Of a stretch of 64,000 nt of DNA, positions 37,340 through 48,869 are shown piece by piece. Below the pieces are notes generated by a model, which was not told the DNA's origin, did no database searches, and saw only the letters and a program-made list of their open reading frames with translations. Made by a program: the position numbers and the translations under genes. Each line of letters starts with the position of its first letter. The first letter of the stretch is position 1. Where the stretch lies: contig NZ_JAGIOR010000001.1 in assembly GCF_017876795.1 (NCBI RefSeq), positions 1,700,501 to 1,764,500 on the forward strand, written 5' to 3'. The DNA is from Rhizobium leguminosarum (GTDB taxonomy: Bacteria > Pseudomonadota > Alphaproteobacteria > Rhizobiales > Rhizobiaceae).

Positions 37340-37369
37340 AACTACAAAATGGAAAATTACAAAATGGTA
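37340..37369. repeat. Tandem ACAAAATGG repeat in the fixX-nifA spacer
   Basis: On the plus strand CTACAAAATGGAAAATT is followed by ACAAAATGGTAAG: the motif TACAAAATGG occurs twice, 15 bp apart. It lies about 60-90 bp before nifA (which reads leftwards), so it could be an operator or part of a promoter for nifA. No known binding protein is recognised. Confidence 0.5.
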
Positions 37370-37453
37370 AGGAGCTTAGTTCCCCTAGCCGGTTCATCAT
37401 TTGGTAATTTGCGTTGAACCCTATTGAATAGGGTGAGTTGTACACGAAGTTTG

Positions 37454-37750
37454 TCATCCAAACTTGAAGAGAACGCCGAACCCGCCTCGTGGATACTTCC
37501 AACTAATTTCGCCAGTGGCTCCGCATAACACCCAGCATGTCCCGCATTCCAAGCAGCCGTCGGTAACAATCGTCACCTGACCTCTGTCGTTCAGCTGGTA
37601 ACATTTCGCGGGACAGACTTGTGTCAATGCGAGCAGGTTTGGGCTTGGAAATACGTGCTTCCGGACCGAGATGTGTGGGCGACACGGATCAACCAGATAT
37701 CGGTTCTGGTAAAGCTTGTCCTCGACGCGCTGTCTAATGATGGCCTTCAT
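37454..37750 (-). CDS. fixX: FixX, ferredoxin-like protein
   Basis: 98-aa ferredoxin-like subunit of the FixABCX electron-bifurcating complex, accepting electrons from FixC. Conserved parts: [60 protein letters not shown] and the family C-terminus [13 protein letters not shown]. The cysteines VCPAKC and [11 protein letters not shown] bind an iron-sulphur cluster. It starts 12 bp after fixC. Confidence 0.95.
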   Translation of the reverse strand: MKAIIRQRVEDKLYQNRYLVDPCRPHISVRKHVFPSPNLLALTQVCPAKCYQLNDRGQVTIVTDGCLECGTCWVLCGATGEISWKYPRGGFGVLFKFG

Positions 37751-37762
37751 CTAGATCTCCTG

Positions 37763-39070
37763 TTAGCGCCACGCGCGGGCGAGCCGGACTGTGTCCGAAA
37801 TTAATCCCCACCCGGATCGTGCTTTGAAGAAGGCAGCAGACGTGGCCTTTTCTTTTTCAAGCTTTGACGTCCCGTCGACGCGGACGAAACTTTGCGCAGC
37901 TTGTGACATCAATTTCGGATAATGAACAAAGAAACTTTGGCAGTTCGCGTGGAGAAACCTAGGCATGTCTTTATGCTTCATCAGGTCTTTGATCACGAAG
38001 GATTCATAGAGCATGCTCTTGTACAGAGACAAGTTGGCCTTCACCATTGAGCGACCATGATCCTTCACATCAGCAATCGCTCGGCCTGCCAGATAACCCG
38101 ACGTCATTGCGAGATTCGAGCCCTCACGGTGCGCCGCGTTGTTTAGCTGGGCCGCATCTCCTACCACGACCCAGCCATTGCCGAAAAGTTGCGGAATAGC
38201 TCTAAAGCCGCCTTCCGGAATGAGATGCGCAGCATATTCCTTGACCTCCGATCCAGCGATCAATGGCCGGATCGAGGGATGGTGTTTGAAGGCGTCAAGG
38301 ATATCATACGGCTTTTCCATGGTTGCAGCCAAACCGGAAACGAGGCATCCTATCCCAATTGAGATAGACTCCTTGTTGGTATAGAGGAAGCCAAGCCCAG
38401 GTATTCCACGCGAGATTGTGCCGCCTGCCTCGATCACACAACCTTCGCCAGCAGTCAGGCCGAAGCGTTCGGCGATAACGTCTTCGGGCAGGAAATGCAT
38501 CTCTTTCACAGCAAGTGCAACGCTGTCTGGCTTGGGAGTTTCACGTAAATGTCCCCGTGTTCCGAGGAAGCCGTTCACCCCCTCAGCAAGCACCACGACA
38601 TCGGCAAGAATGCTTTCGCCGGTGCGGTCGGTGTAGACGCCTTTAACGCTGCCATTGGAATCCTTGATCAGTTTTGTGGCCATTGTCTCGCAGAGAACCG
38701 TGCATCCGGCCTCACGCACCCTGGCCGAAAACCATTTATCGAATTGAGCACGGATAATCGTGTATCGGTTCGGCCTCCGTTGGTTAAAATCATCCGACCG
38801 ATAGTGTATGCCGGTATGCGACATGCTGTCCATGATCCAGAAACGCTGCTCGATTAAATGGCGTTCAAGAGGAGCGTCTTCGCGAAAGTTCGGAATGATC
38901 TCCTCCAGTGCGTCAGCATACAATATAGCTCCTTGAACGTTCTTCGAACCCGGGTACTCGCCGCGCTCCAGCTGAAGCACTTTCAGGCCGCGAACGGCCA
39001 TCGCATAGGCGGCCGCATTACCCGACATACCGGCCCCGACCACGATCGCGTCGAATTTCTCGTTCCTCAT
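37763..39070 (-). CDS. fixC: FixC, flavoprotein (ETF-quinone oxidoreductase type)
   Basis: 435-aa FAD protein that takes electrons from FixAB and passes them to quinone and FixX. The Rossmann FAD motif is at the N-terminus ([20 protein letters not shown]), then [18 protein letters not shown], and a second nucleotide-site phrase [37 protein letters not shown] start at ATG 39070 ([10 protein letters not shown]), which has GAGGTG seven bases upstream; a GTG at 39079 is possible. It follows fixB by 15 bp. Confidence 0.96.
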   Translation of the reverse strand: MRNEKFDAIVVGAGMSGNAAAYAMAVRGLKVLQLERGEYPGSKNVQGAILYADALEEIIPNFREDAPLERHLIEQRFWIMDSMSHTGIHYRSDDFNQRRPNRYTIIRAQFDKWFSARVREAGCTVLCETMATKLIKDSNGSVKGVYTDRTGESILADVVVLAEGVNGFLGTRGHLRETPKPDSVALAVKEMHFLPEDVIAERFGLTAGEGCVIEAGGTISRGIPGLGFLYTNKESISIGIGCLVSGLAATMEKPYDILDAFKHHPSIRPLIAGSEVKEYAAHLIPEGGFRAIPQLFGNGWVVVGDAAQLNNAAHREGSNLAMTSGYLAGRAIADVKDHGRSMVKANLSLYKSMLYESFVIKDLMKHKDMPRFLHANCQSFFVHYPKLMSQAAQSFVRVDGTSKLEKEKATSAAFFKARSGWGLISDTVRLARAWR

Positions 39071-39085
39071 TAAACGCACCTCATT

Positions 39086-40183
39086 TTATTGCATCGATTG
39101 GTTATGTGGCACCAATCGCCTGGTGAACGCCGCGGTTAATGCCGGCAGAAGACCGATGGCATCAGCCACGACTGCGACATGTGCGAAATCGAAGATAGGC
39201 GCATTGCTGTCGATATTGATTGCAACGATCAAATCCGCACCATCGACGCCAACCCGATGTTGCACCGCCCCCGATATCCCCGCCGCTAGGTAAAGCTTGG
39301 GCCGGATCGTCTGACCCGTTTGGCCAATCTGCCGATCAACCCCCATCCAACCTTTTTGGACCAACGGTCGCGAGCAGCCAAATTCACCGCCCAATGTCTT
39401 CGCTACAGCCTTCACGCGCTCCAGGTTCTCGGCAGTGCCGATACCAAGCCCGCCGGCGACCACGATGTCAGCATAAGCAAGATTGATTCTATGCGATTGT
39501 CCATCCGGTAGGAAACCAAGAACCTTTGTAACGATCTCTTCTTCGATCATCATCAGTTCGTGGCGAATGATGGGGCCAGTTGTATTTGCCACTCGCTGCG
39601 GGGTCGCCATGACCCGAGGCCGCACAGTCGCCATTTGTGGCCGACAGTTGAGCGTGTAGATCGTGCACAGCAGTGACCCACCGAACGTCGGCCGGGTCGC
39701 TGCTAGCGAGCCATCTGCATCGACGTCCAATGTGGTGCAGTCAGCCGTAAGTCCTGTTTCCAAAGTAGTCGCCACAGAACCGGCGAGATCTCGACCTAGC
39801 GAGGTTGCGCCGAGTAGCAGGATTTCAGGTTTATGAAGGATAACCAGATCTGAGAGAGCTTTGGTAAAGGGCTCATTTCGGTAGTCCGATAGCAGGGGCG
39901 ACACGACGAGGTAGGCAAGATCGGCCCCGTAAGCGAACGTCTCTGCAATAGCAGACAGGGTTCCCACGCCTTCCGCGGCCCCGACGACTACCCCCGCCAG
40001 CTGAACTCCCAGCTTATCGGCAAGCTTGCGCCCTTCACCGAGCAACTCGATAGACACGGGGTGCACTTGACCTCGCTCCGTCTCGATAAAAACCCAGACG
40101 TGCCGATTGTCGCGGAAATGCTTGGGTAACTCCTTCTTGGCGCCGGCACGGCTGACGATTGGAGACTTCGTTTCAGCTTCCAT
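39086..40183 (-). CDS. fixB: FixB, electron transfer flavoprotein alpha subunit
   Basis: 365-aa ETF alpha-type subunit that pairs with FixA. The C-terminal FAD-binding region is clear: [60 protein letters not shown] and [20 protein letters not shown]. The N-terminal half has the ETF Rossmann-like domain. It lies 16 bp after fixA. Confidence 0.96.
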   Translation of the reverse strand: MEAETKSPIVSRAGAKKELPKHFRDNRHVWVFIETERGQVHPVSIELLGEGRKLADKLGVQLAGVVVGAAEGVGTLSAIAETFAYGADLAYLVVSPLLSDYRNEPFTKALSDLVILHKPEILLLGATSLGRDLAGSVATTLETGLTADCTTLDVDADGSLAATRPTFGGSLLCTIYTLNCRPQMATVRPRVMATPQRVANTTGPIIRHELMMIEEEIVTKVLGFLPDGQSHRINLAYADIVVAGGLGIGTAENLERVKAVAKTLGGEFGCSRPLVQKGWMGVDRQIGQTGQTIRPKLYLAAGISGAVQHRVGVDGADLIVAINIDSNAPIFDFAHVAVVADAIGLLPALTAAFTRRLVPHNQSMQ

Positions 40184-40199
40184 TTATGCTCCCTACTTT

Positions 40200-41048
40200 T
40201 CACGTGAGGCCATTCAGGTAAAAGCTCGCTTCCAACGCGGGGTGGTGCTCGAGGATCAATGCGATGACATCGTCAGCCACCTGATCGCTGTCTTTTTCGA
40301 TTGCTTCGATTCGGATTGCTTTATCGGCTCGCGGGCTGGGGGCGAATACGCGCTTAACGACTGTAGGCGATCCTCGCAAACCACAGTTGCCTAATTCCTC
40401 AATCCCGACGTCGCCGGCACGCCAAGTGGGTATTCTCGAGTGTGCGGCACGCAAGGCATCCGCGATAGAGCCGCGGCGGATGGTGTTGACGCCTTCAAGG
40501 ACAGTGATCAAGCATGGCAGTCTGCTCTTCAGCATTTGGGTGCCGCCTTCCGAGCGACGCTCCACTGCGATCTCTCGGGCATGCAGATCGACTGAAACAA
40601 TTTTCGTTGCGTAGGTCAGTTGTTGCATTTCGAGACGCTTCGCAATCCCCGGCCCCACCTGCGCAGTATCGCCATCGATGGTCTGCTTACCAGCAAGGAC
40701 GATTTCAGGCGTGCGGCTGCGACCAATTTTTGAGATTGCCCGCGAGATTGCAAACGAAGTTGCCAAGGTGTCCGAGCCGGCGAAGTGACGGTCGCTCAGG
40801 AGCACTGCTCGATCTGCGCCATATGCGAGAGCCTTCTCCAGCGCTTGTTTTGCCATCGGTGGGCCCATGGTAAGAACAGTAACCTCACCCCCATAGCGGT
40901 CGCGCAGTTTGAAAGCTTCTTCCAAGGCGAAAAGATCGTAAGGATTGATGATTGTCGGTACGCCTTGGCGCATGATGGTGTTCGTAACCGGATGAACCCG
41001 GATCTGTGCGGAATCCGGCACTTGCTTAATGCAAACCACGATATGCAT
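40200..41048 (-). CDS. fixA: FixA, electron transfer flavoprotein beta subunit
   Basis: 282-aa ETF beta-type subunit; with FixB it oxidises NADH and bifurcates electrons to supply reduced ferredoxin for nitrogenase. ATG 41048 (MHIVVCIKQVPDSAQIRVHP) is preceded by GGAGGTTGGTG; six further codons upstream are open but unlike the family. ETF motifs: NPYDLFALEEAFKLRD, VTVLTMGPPMAKQALEKALA, LAGKQTIDGDTAQVGPGIAK. First gene of fixABCX-nifA, behind a NifA/sigma-54 promoter. Confidence 0.96.
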   Translation of the reverse strand: MHIVVCIKQVPDSAQIRVHPVTNTIMRQGVPTIINPYDLFALEEAFKLRDRYGGEVTVLTMGPPMAKQALEKALAYGADRAVLLSDRHFAGSDTLATSFAISRAISKIGRSRTPEIVLAGKQTIDGDTAQVGPGIAKRLEMQQLTYATKIVSVDLHAREIAVERRSEGGTQMLKSRLPCLITVLEGVNTIRRGSIADALRAAHSRIPTWRAGDVGIEELGNCGLRGSPTVVKRVFAPSPRADKAIRIEAIEKDSDQVADDVIALILEHHPALEASFYLNGLT

Positions 41049-41100
41049 GCTGTCACCAACCTCCAAAAAACGAATGTAGTCCTGGTGTCTCGATCGGTCC

Positions 41101-41207
41101 TAGCACTCGTCGTGCCAAGTTCGATTGCGCAGTGATTTGCTTGCGAATTTCGGACGAGCACCACACGATATGGCCCGCAATGCGACAGCTTTGTCAGGTT
41201 TGCGACA
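41101..41207 (-). promoter_or_regulatory. fixABCX NifA/sigma-54 promoter
   Basis: Minus strand TTGGCACGACGAGTGCTA (41118-41101) is a -24/-12 element with GG-N10-GC. The NifA activator site TGTCAGGTTTGCGACA (TGT-N10-ACA) is at 41192-41207, 76 bp upstream of -24. It lies about 55 bp before fixA and also sits on the nifH side of the divergent spacer. Confidence 0.92.
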
Positions 41208-41432
41208 TCGGTGTCCGCACGCGGCCCGTAGGTTGCGACAATGCTTTGGAGATCGGTAACCACCGTTAACGACCAAGATTTGCGATGGCAGCGCTGTTGT
41301 TTCGGCGGCAGTGACGGGCAGTTGTCTCGAAGATGTGCTGAACGGCGTTCCGATCAGAAACTCGGTTGGTAAACTGAATGCCACGGTTTAGAGTACTGCC
41401 GCGATAGACCGCGCAGGAACTGGGCGGCTTCT
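41208..41432. other. Part of the fixA-nifH divergent spacer
   Basis: Holds a minus-strand frame (MAFSLPTEFLIGTPFSTSSR...) that I cannot assign; it runs into the fixA promoter and has no clear ribosome site. No further NifA site was recognised here. Confidence 0.35.
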
Positions 41433-41645
41433 TCAATCGCGAATTCTCACTCGAGCTGCTTCAGCCTCGCATCTCCGGTGGCAGCATGCCGGCGTACTTT
41501 TCTTCCAGTTGAAATAGTCACCTACCCGATCCCCGCCTTCTGTGCGTCCGAAAACAGCGATGCCTTCATCGTCTTCCGTTCCTTTCCCAGCCAGGAAAAT
41601 ACACCGGAAAACTCGACCAAAACTGATCCAATTTGAAGGGTTCAG
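41433..41645 (-). pseudogene. IS3-family relic between fixA and nifH
   Basis: Read on the minus strand: terminal repeat TGAACCCTTCAAATTGGATC at 41645-41626, then MKASLFSDAQKAG, a deletion, and DYFNWKKKYAGMLPPEM plus LKQLE in shifted frames. It is an internally deleted OrfA of the same IS type as the relic after nodJ (23060). It ends about 80 bp before the nifH activator site. Confidence 0.72.
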
Positions 41646-41649
41646 ATAA

Positions 41650-42816
<1,167 letters not shown>

Positions 42817-42908
42817 AACTGGGCGGCGCGGATGATGCAGCGCATTAGCGACCAACACATGCCTCCTTGTCGAGGCTCCATGCGAACCTTCGAGAGAGGA
42901 CAGGCCAG

Positions 42909-44426
42909 ATGAGCCTTGACTACCAGAATGACAGTGCTGCCAACACACGGATAATCGGCGAGGTACTCTTACAATATCCAGATAAGGCGGCCAAGCGCCG
43001 CAAGAAGCACCTTGGCGTCGCCAAGGGAAAAGAGGGAGGGCAGGGCTCAGATGCGCCGTGCGAAACTGAGGTAAAATCCAACATCAAGTCTATTCCGGGC
43101 GTGATGACCGTTCGCGGCTGCGCTTATGCCGGCTCCAAGGGCGTAGTGTGGGGTCCAATCAAGGATATGGTCCACATATCCCATGGGCCTGTCGGTTGCG
43201 GGCAATATTCCTGGTCGCAACGCCGCAATTATTACGTGGGCCTGACAGGTGTCAACGCGTTTGTGACCATGCAGTTCACCTCTGACTTCCAGGAAAAAGA
43301 TATCGTTTTTGGCGGCGACAAGAAGCTCGAGAAGCTGATCGATGAAGTTGAGGAGCTGTTTCCCCTAAATAATGGTGTCAGCTTGCAGTCCGAGTGTCCC
43401 ATTGGATTAATTGGAGACGACATAGAAGCTGTGGCTCGAAAGAAGGCCAAGGAGTACAATAAAGCGATCGTACCTGTGCGATGTGAGGGCTTTCGTGGGG
43501 TTTCGCAATCGCTCGGCCATCACATTGCCAACGACGCGATACGAGACTGGGTCTTTGATAAGCGGGACGCTCCTTTCGAGCAAGGGCCAAATGACGTCAA
43601 CGTCATTGGTGATTATAATATCGGTGGCGATGCATGGGCTTCACGCATTCTCCTGCAGGATATAGGTTTGCGGGTGGTCAGTATCTGGTCGGGAGATGCC
43701 ACACTCGCCGAGGTGGAGCGCGCACCAAAAGCCCAGCTAAACCTCATTCACTGCTACCGCTCCATGAATTACATCTCTCGGCATATGGAGGAAAAGTACG
43801 GCATCCCCTGGATGGAGTACAACTTCTTTGGTCCTTCCCAGATAGAAGCCTCTCTGCGCAATATTGCCGCGTTTTTTGGGCCGGAGACAGAGGAGAGGGC
43901 CGAGGCGCTCATTGCCACGTATCAACCTCTCGTCCATGCCGTGACGGAGAAGTACCTTCCGCGCCTTGATGGCAAAAGGGTGATGCTTTACGTGGGTGGA
44001 TTGCGTCCCCGCCACGTCATCACAGCCTACGAAGATCTTGGAATGGAGATCGTCGGTACTGGCTACGAATTTGGGCATGGTGACGATTACGAGCGCACCA
44101 GCCACTATGTCAAAAAAGGAACGCTTATCTACGATGACGTGACCGGTTACGAGCTCGAGAAATTCATCGAGGCGACTCGCCCCGACCTCGTCGGGTCGGG
44201 CATCAAGGAGAAATACCCGGTGCAAAAAATGGGCATACCGTTTCGTCAAATGCACTCTTGGGATTATTCTGGTCCGTATCACGGTTATGATGGCTTTGCC
44301 ATCTTTGCGCGAGACATGGATCTTGCCATCAACAATCCAGTCTGGGGCCTCTATGGCGCGCCGTGGAAAAAACCGCGCTGTCATCATAACTGCAACCCCT
44401 GCCGCTGCAGCCAAAATGGCGAATAA
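42909..44426 (+). CDS. nifD: NifD, nitrogenase molybdenum-iron protein alpha chain
   Basis: 505-aa alpha subunit that holds FeMo-cofactor and shares the P-cluster. ATG 42909 ([14 protein letters not shown]) has a family-like N-terminus; the 14 codons upstream do not. P-cluster cysteines include Cys71 ([10 protein letters not shown]) and Cys97 (PVGCGQYSW) and the one in [12 protein letters not shown]. FeMo-cofactor ligands are the Cys in [10 protein letters not shown] and the His in [14 protein letters not shown]. It lies 92 bp after nifH. Confidence 0.98.
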   Translation: MSLDYQNDSAANTRIIGEVLLQYPDKAAKRRKKHLGVAKGKEGGQGSDAPCETEVKSNIKSIPGVMTVRGCAYAGSKGVVWGPIKDMVHISHGPVGCGQYSWSQRRNYYVGLTGVNAFVTMQFTSDFQEKDIVFGGDKKLEKLIDEVEELFPLNNGVSLQSECPIGLIGDDIEAVARKKAKEYNKAIVPVRCEGFRGVSQSLGHHIANDAIRDWVFDKRDAPFEQGPNDVNVIGDYNIGGDAWASRILLQDIGLRVVSIWSGDATLAEVERAPKAQLNLIHCYRSMNYISRHMEEKYGIPWMEYNFFGPSQIEASLRNIAAFFGPETEERAEALIATYQPLVHAVTEKYLPRLDGKRVMLYVGGLRPRHVITAYEDLGMEIVGTGYEFGHGDDYERTSHYVKKGTLIYDDVTGYELEKFIEATRPDLVGSGIKEKYPVQKMGIPFRQMHSWDYSGPYHGYDGFAIFARDMDLAINNPVWGLYGAPWKKPRCHHNCNPCRCSQNGE

Positions 44427-44500
44427 TCTTCGCCGAGCGACCGGGTGAGACTCCTCCCAAAGTCCAGCAGCCGCATACGCGGCAAAACAGGATGAATATT

Positions 44501-46042
44501 ATGCCGCAATCGGCCGAGAACGTTCTCGATCATGCTCTTCTGTTCTGCGAGCCGGAATACACGAAGATGCTTGCCAAAAAGAAGTTGAAGTTCGAATGTC
44601 CGCATTCGAAAAAGGCCGTTTCTACCCAACAGAAATACACCGAGACATGGGAATATCGAGAAAAGAACCTGGGCCGCGAAGCGCTTGTCGTCAATCCTGC
44701 CAAAGCTTGTCAGCCGCTCGGCGCTGTTTTCGCAGCAGCTGGATTTGAGAGGACGATCTCGTTTGTGCACGGCAGTCAGGGCTGCGTTGCATACTACCGC
44801 TCTCACCTGTCACGCCATTTCAAGGAACCTTCATCTGCAGTTTCATCTTCAATGACTGAGGACGCGGCTGTATTTGGCGGCCTGAAGAACATGGTCGAGG
44901 GGCTCGCCAACGCTTTCACGCTTTACGACCCCAAGATGATCGCGGTCTCGACGACGTGCATGGCCGAGGTCATTGGGGACGATCTTCACGGCTTCATTGA
45001 AAACGCCAAAAACCAGGGATCAGTTCCACCCGATTTCAACGTGCCCTTTGCCCATACTCCAGCTTTCGTCGGCAGCCATGTCGATGGCTACGACAGCATG
45101 GTCAAAGGTGTTCTGGAGAACTTCTGGACGAGCATTGAACGGGTGCAAGCGCCGACAATGATCAACATTATTCCAGGCTTCGATGGATTTTGCGTCGGCA
45201 ATAATCGAGAAATAAAGCGGCTGCTCGACACCATGGAAGTGAGCTACGTTTTCATCCAAGACGCCTCGGACCAGTTCGATACCCCTTCCGACGGTGAGTA
45301 CCGAATGTATGATGGAGGGACAAAGATTGAGGACGTGAAGGCAGCGAAACATGCGGAGGCAACAATATCGCTTCAGCATTACAATACCCGCAAGACGTTG
45401 GATTATTGCCGCGAGGTTGGGCAGACTACTGCCTCATTCCACTACCCGCTGGGCATCGCAGGAACGGACGAGTTTCTGATGAGGATTTCCGACCTTTCCA
45501 AGAGGAAAATTCCAGCCTCTATCGATCGTGAGCGGGGTCGGTTGGTCGACGCTATGGCCGACAGCCAATCGTGGTTACATGGAAAGAAATATGGGATCTA
45601 TGGCGACCCCGACTTCGTTTACGCGATGGCGCGGTTCGTGATGGAAACCGGCGGCGAGCCCACGCATTGCCTTGCCACCAACGGCACCGTAGCCTGGGAA
45701 GCGGAGATGAAGGAATTGCTCGCAACCTCTCAGTTCGGCGGAGGTGCACAGGTGTGGACTGGCAAAGACCTTTGGGCAATGCGCTCGCTTCTTCTGACGG
45801 AGCCAGTGGATCTGCTGATCGGCAATTCCTATGGCAAATATCTTGAGCGTGACACCGGTACCGCGCTGGTTCGACTCACCTTTCCGATTTTCGACCGCCA
45901 TCATCACCATCGCTTTCCACTCATGGGCTACCAAGGAGGATTGCGTCTTCTAACGGTCATTCTCGATAAGATCTTCGACGAGCTGGACAAGAAGACAATG
46001 AAATTGGGCGTGACTGATTATTCGTACGACCTCACGCGCTAA
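44501..46042 (+). CDS. nifK: NifK, nitrogenase molybdenum-iron protein beta chain
   Basis: 513-aa beta subunit. I start at ATG 44501 (MPQSAENVLDHALLF), the usual NifK start; ATG 44492 is three codons earlier. P-cluster cysteine regions: VNPAKACQPLGAVFAAAGF, HGSQGCVAYYRSHLSRHFK and VSTTCMAEVIGDDL. The C-terminal part (FPIFDRHHHHRFPLMGYQGG) is typical. 74 bp after nifD. Confidence 0.98.
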   Translation: MPQSAENVLDHALLFCEPEYTKMLAKKKLKFECPHSKKAVSTQQKYTETWEYREKNLGREALVVNPAKACQPLGAVFAAAGFERTISFVHGSQGCVAYYRSHLSRHFKEPSSAVSSSMTEDAAVFGGLKNMVEGLANAFTLYDPKMIAVSTTCMAEVIGDDLHGFIENAKNQGSVPPDFNVPFAHTPAFVGSHVDGYDSMVKGVLENFWTSIERVQAPTMINIIPGFDGFCVGNNREIKRLLDTMEVSYVFIQDASDQFDTPSDGEYRMYDGGTKIEDVKAAKHAEATISLQHYNTRKTLDYCREVGQTTASFHYPLGIAGTDEFLMRISDLSKRKIPASIDRERGRLVDAMADSQSWLHGKKYGIYGDPDFVYAMARFVMETGGEPTHCLATNGTVAWEAEMKELLATSQFGGGAQVWTGKDLWAMRSLLLTEPVDLLIGNSYGKYLERDTGTALVRLTFPIFDRHHHHRFPLMGYQGGLRLLTVILDKIFDELDKKTMKLGVTDYSYDLTR

Positions 46043-46094
46043 GTGCTCGGCCGCCATGGCCGGCCATAACGTCATTGAACCGGAAGGCTGCGCG

Positions 46095-47486
46095 ATGTCA
46101 TCGGTCGAGTCCGAAATCCGTGATACCTCCGACGAGCGTTTCGCCGCGAGAAACCGCAGCAAAGAACTCGCAGCATGCCCGAACGCATCCAAGAGATTGG
46201 GATCCGGCGGCGGCTGCGCTTTCGACGGAGCTAAGGTCGTGCTGCAGCCGATCGCCGATGTCGTGCATCTGATTCACGCGCCGCTCGCTTGCGAAGGTAA
46301 TTCCTGGGATAATCGAGGCGCGGCGTCGTCGGGTCCGGTTCTTTGGCGCACAAGTTTTACCACTGATATCACCGAACTCGAGCTAGTGACAGGAGGTAGT
46401 GAGCGGAAGCTTCTCGAAGCGATCCGCGAGATCAAACAATGGTATGCGCCGCCTGCAATCTTCGTCTACGGAACATGCGTCACCGAACTTATCGGTGACG
46501 ACATCACTGCCATCTGTAGGCACGCAGCGCAGAAGTTCGCCATACCGGTAGTGCCGGTTAGATCGCCCGGCTTCGGCGGTTCCAAGAACTTCGGCAATAG
46601 GATAGCCGGTGAGGTTCTGCTCGAGCACGTCATAGGCACAATGGAAGGAGATGATCCGGGGTCATCTGACATTAATATACTCGGCGAATTCAACCTCGCG
46701 GGGGAATTCTGGCTGGTGAAACCGCTGTTGGACAGGCTCGGAATCCGCGTGCGCGCCTGTATTCCTGGTAATGCCAGTTATGCGCAGATTGCGTGCGCCC
46801 ACCGGTCCCGCGCAGCTATGGTGCTGTGCTCCTCTGCGTTTATTAATCTTGCTCGTAAGATGGAAGAACGATGGGATATTCCGTTTTTCGAGGGCTCCTT
46901 CTACGGCATCTCCGACACCTCGGAGTCGCTCCGGCGGATCGCTCAAATGCTTGAAAGCAAGGGCACTGATTCAAGATTTCTCCACCGTACCGAGGCGCTC
47001 TTGGCAGAGGAGGAGGAGAAAGCCTGGGAGAAATTGGAAGTGTACCGGCTTAGGCTCGAGGGCAAGCGCGTTCATCTGAACACCGGCGGAGTAAAATCGT
47101 GGTCTATCGTCCATGCACTCATCGAAATCGGTATGGAAATCGTCGGTACGTCTGTCAAGAAATCAACCGTCAGGGACATAGCACGAATTAAGCAGATGCT
47201 TAAGGACGAGAACCACCTGCGCAAGTCGATGGCGGCGAGCGAGCTCTACGCGATGTTACACGAACACAAGCCTGATATCATGCTGTCGGGCGCACGCACG
47301 CAATTCGTCGCGCTTCAAGCGCAAATTCCATGGCTCGACGTCAATCAGGAGCGCCAGCATGCTTACGCCGGCTACGACGGAATGGTGGAGCTCGCGCGCC
47401 AAATTGATTTAGCAATCCACAACCCAATCTGGGTGCAGTTGCGCGAAGCGGCGCCCTGGGAGCAATTCGTTACCGATGCTAGATAG
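46095..47486 (+). CDS. nifE: NifE, FeMo-cofactor scaffold subunit
   Basis: 463-aa NifD-like protein; with NifN it forms the scaffold on which NifB-co is matured to FeMo-cofactor. Chosen start ATG 46095 (MSSVESEIRD) with GGAAGG upstream; an in-frame ATG at 46056 is less likely. Key parts: GGGCAFDGAKVVLQPIADVV, APLACEGNSWDNRG, VYGTCVTELIGDDITAICRH. 52 bp after nifK. Confidence 0.96.
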   Translation: MSSVESEIRDTSDERFAARNRSKELAACPNASKRLGSGGGCAFDGAKVVLQPIADVVHLIHAPLACEGNSWDNRGAASSGPVLWRTSFTTDITELELVTGGSERKLLEAIREIKQWYAPPAIFVYGTCVTELIGDDITAICRHAAQKFAIPVVPVRSPGFGGSKNFGNRIAGEVLLEHVIGTMEGDDPGSSDINILGEFNLAGEFWLVKPLLDRLGIRVRACIPGNASYAQIACAHRSRAAMVLCSSAFINLARKMEERWDIPFFEGSFYGISDTSESLRRIAQMLESKGTDSRFLHRTEALLAEEEEKAWEKLEVYRLRLEGKRVHLNTGGVKSWSIVHALIEIGMEIVGTSVKKSTVRDIARIKQMLKDENHLRKSMAASELYAMLHEHKPDIMLSGARTQFVALQAQIPWLDVNQERQHAYAGYDGMVELARQIDLAIHNPIWVQLREAAPWEQFVTDAR

Positions 47487-47554
47487 GCGTAAAGTACAGC
47501 ATTCGAATCGGGATCTGCCGACGAGACTGCAGGTGGTTCCATTGAGGTAAAGAT

Positions 47555-48868
47555 TTGGCCCGCGTCCTAACCAAAACTAAATCCGCAGCGATCAACCCTC
47601 TAAAGTCGTCGCAACCACTGGGCGCCGTGTTGGCCTTTTTAGGCATCAATGGCGCACTGCCAATACTCCATGGCAGCCAGGGATGTAGCAGTTTTGCACT
47701 GGTGCTGCTCGCGAGGCATTTCCGGCAAATGGTTCCGCTGCAAACGACAGCGATGGACGCCATCGCCACAGTGGTGGGCGGCGCCGATTTCCTCGAGGAA
47801 GCAATGGTCAAGCTGGGAGCTCGCGCGAGACCGCAACTGATCGGGATCTGCACCACCGCCCTGGCAGAAACTCGGGACGAAGATATCGCAGGTGACATCG
47901 CCAACATCAAAAGCGCGCGCGCGCGCGAACTGACAGAAACGGACGTAGTACTCACAAGGACCCCCGACTTCGCAGGGGCGGTGGAGGAGGGGTGGGCGAA
48001 GGCTGTTACCTCAATGATCGAGGCAATTACGCGGCCTGGGACACGAGATCGGGATCCAGCTAGAGTTGTCATTCTGCCCGGCTCCAATAGCACGGTCGCC
48101 GATATAGAGCATCTGCGAGATACGGTCGAGAGTTTCGGCTTAAAACCCTTGATCCTGCCGGATGCGTCCGGCGGGTCCGACGAAACAGCCAGTGGTCAAT
48201 GGATTCCTGTCGCGCAAGGCGGCACGAAGGTAGAGCATATGCGCGATCTCGGTGTGGCATCGCAGTGCATCGCTGTCGGCGAACAGATGCGTCGGCCGGC
48301 TGAAGCTTTGCAGGGCCTGACCGGGGTACCATACGTGATGTTCGGTTCGCTTACTGGCCAAAATAACGCCGATCGGTTTGTCTGGCTGCTTACGGCAATT
48401 TCTCGCCAAAGAGTGCCGGCGGCTATCCGCCGTTGCCGCATGCAGTTGCAGGCGGCGATGCTTGGTGGACATTTTCATTTGGCAGGAAAGAAAATCGCCA
48501 TCGCGTCCGAACCTGACCAGCTCTTCCAGTCCGCAGAATTCTTTGTGGATATGGGCGCGGTAATTGCGGCCGCGGTCACCACCACCGGGTATTCAAAGGC
48601 CCTGCAATTAGTATCAGCGGATACGGTCCAGGTGGGTGATCTTGGTGACCTCGAGCACCTAGCCACGGAAGCTGATCTGCTGGTCACCCACTCGCATGGT
48701 CGACAGGCCGCAGAACGGCTCGCCGTTCCGCTGATGCGAGTTGGTTTTCCTATCTTCGACCGTATAGGCAGTCAGCATAAACTTAACGTCCTTTATCGAG
48801 GGACGCGCGACATGATCTACGATGTAGCCAACATCATTCAAGCAAACCACGACCAACAGCCATATTGA
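47555..48868 (+). CDS. nifN: NifN, FeMo-cofactor scaffold subunit (TTG start)
   Basis: 437-aa NifK-like partner of NifE. The frame starts at TTG 47555 (ARVLTKTKSAAINPLKSSQP) with GAGGT six bases upstream; no ATG or GTG fits better. Typical regions: INPLKSSQPLGAVLAFLGIN, HGSQGCSSFALVLLARHF, CTTALAETRDEDIAGDI and VGFPIFDRIGSQHKLN. The usual following gene nifX is absent; the stop codon abuts a serine-recombinase relic on the other strand. Confidence 0.95.
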   Translation: MARVLTKTKSAAINPLKSSQPLGAVLAFLGINGALPILHGSQGCSSFALVLLARHFRQMVPLQTTAMDAIATVVGGADFLEEAMVKLGARARPQLIGICTTALAETRDEDIAGDIANIKSARARELTETDVVLTRTPDFAGAVEEGWAKAVTSMIEAITRPGTRDRDPARVVILPGSNSTVADIEHLRDTVESFGLKPLILPDASGGSDETASGQWIPVAQGGTKVEHMRDLGVASQCIAVGEQMRRPAEALQGLTGVPYVMFGSLTGQNNADRFVWLLTAISRQRVPAAIRRCRMQLQAAMLGGHFHLAGKKIAIASEPDQLFQSAEFFVDMGAVIAAAVTTTGYSKALQLVSADTVQVGDLGDLEHLATEADLLVTHSHGRQAAERLAVPLMRVGFPIFDRIGSQHKLNVLYRGTRDMIYDVANIIQANHDQQPY

Positions 48869-48869
48869 A

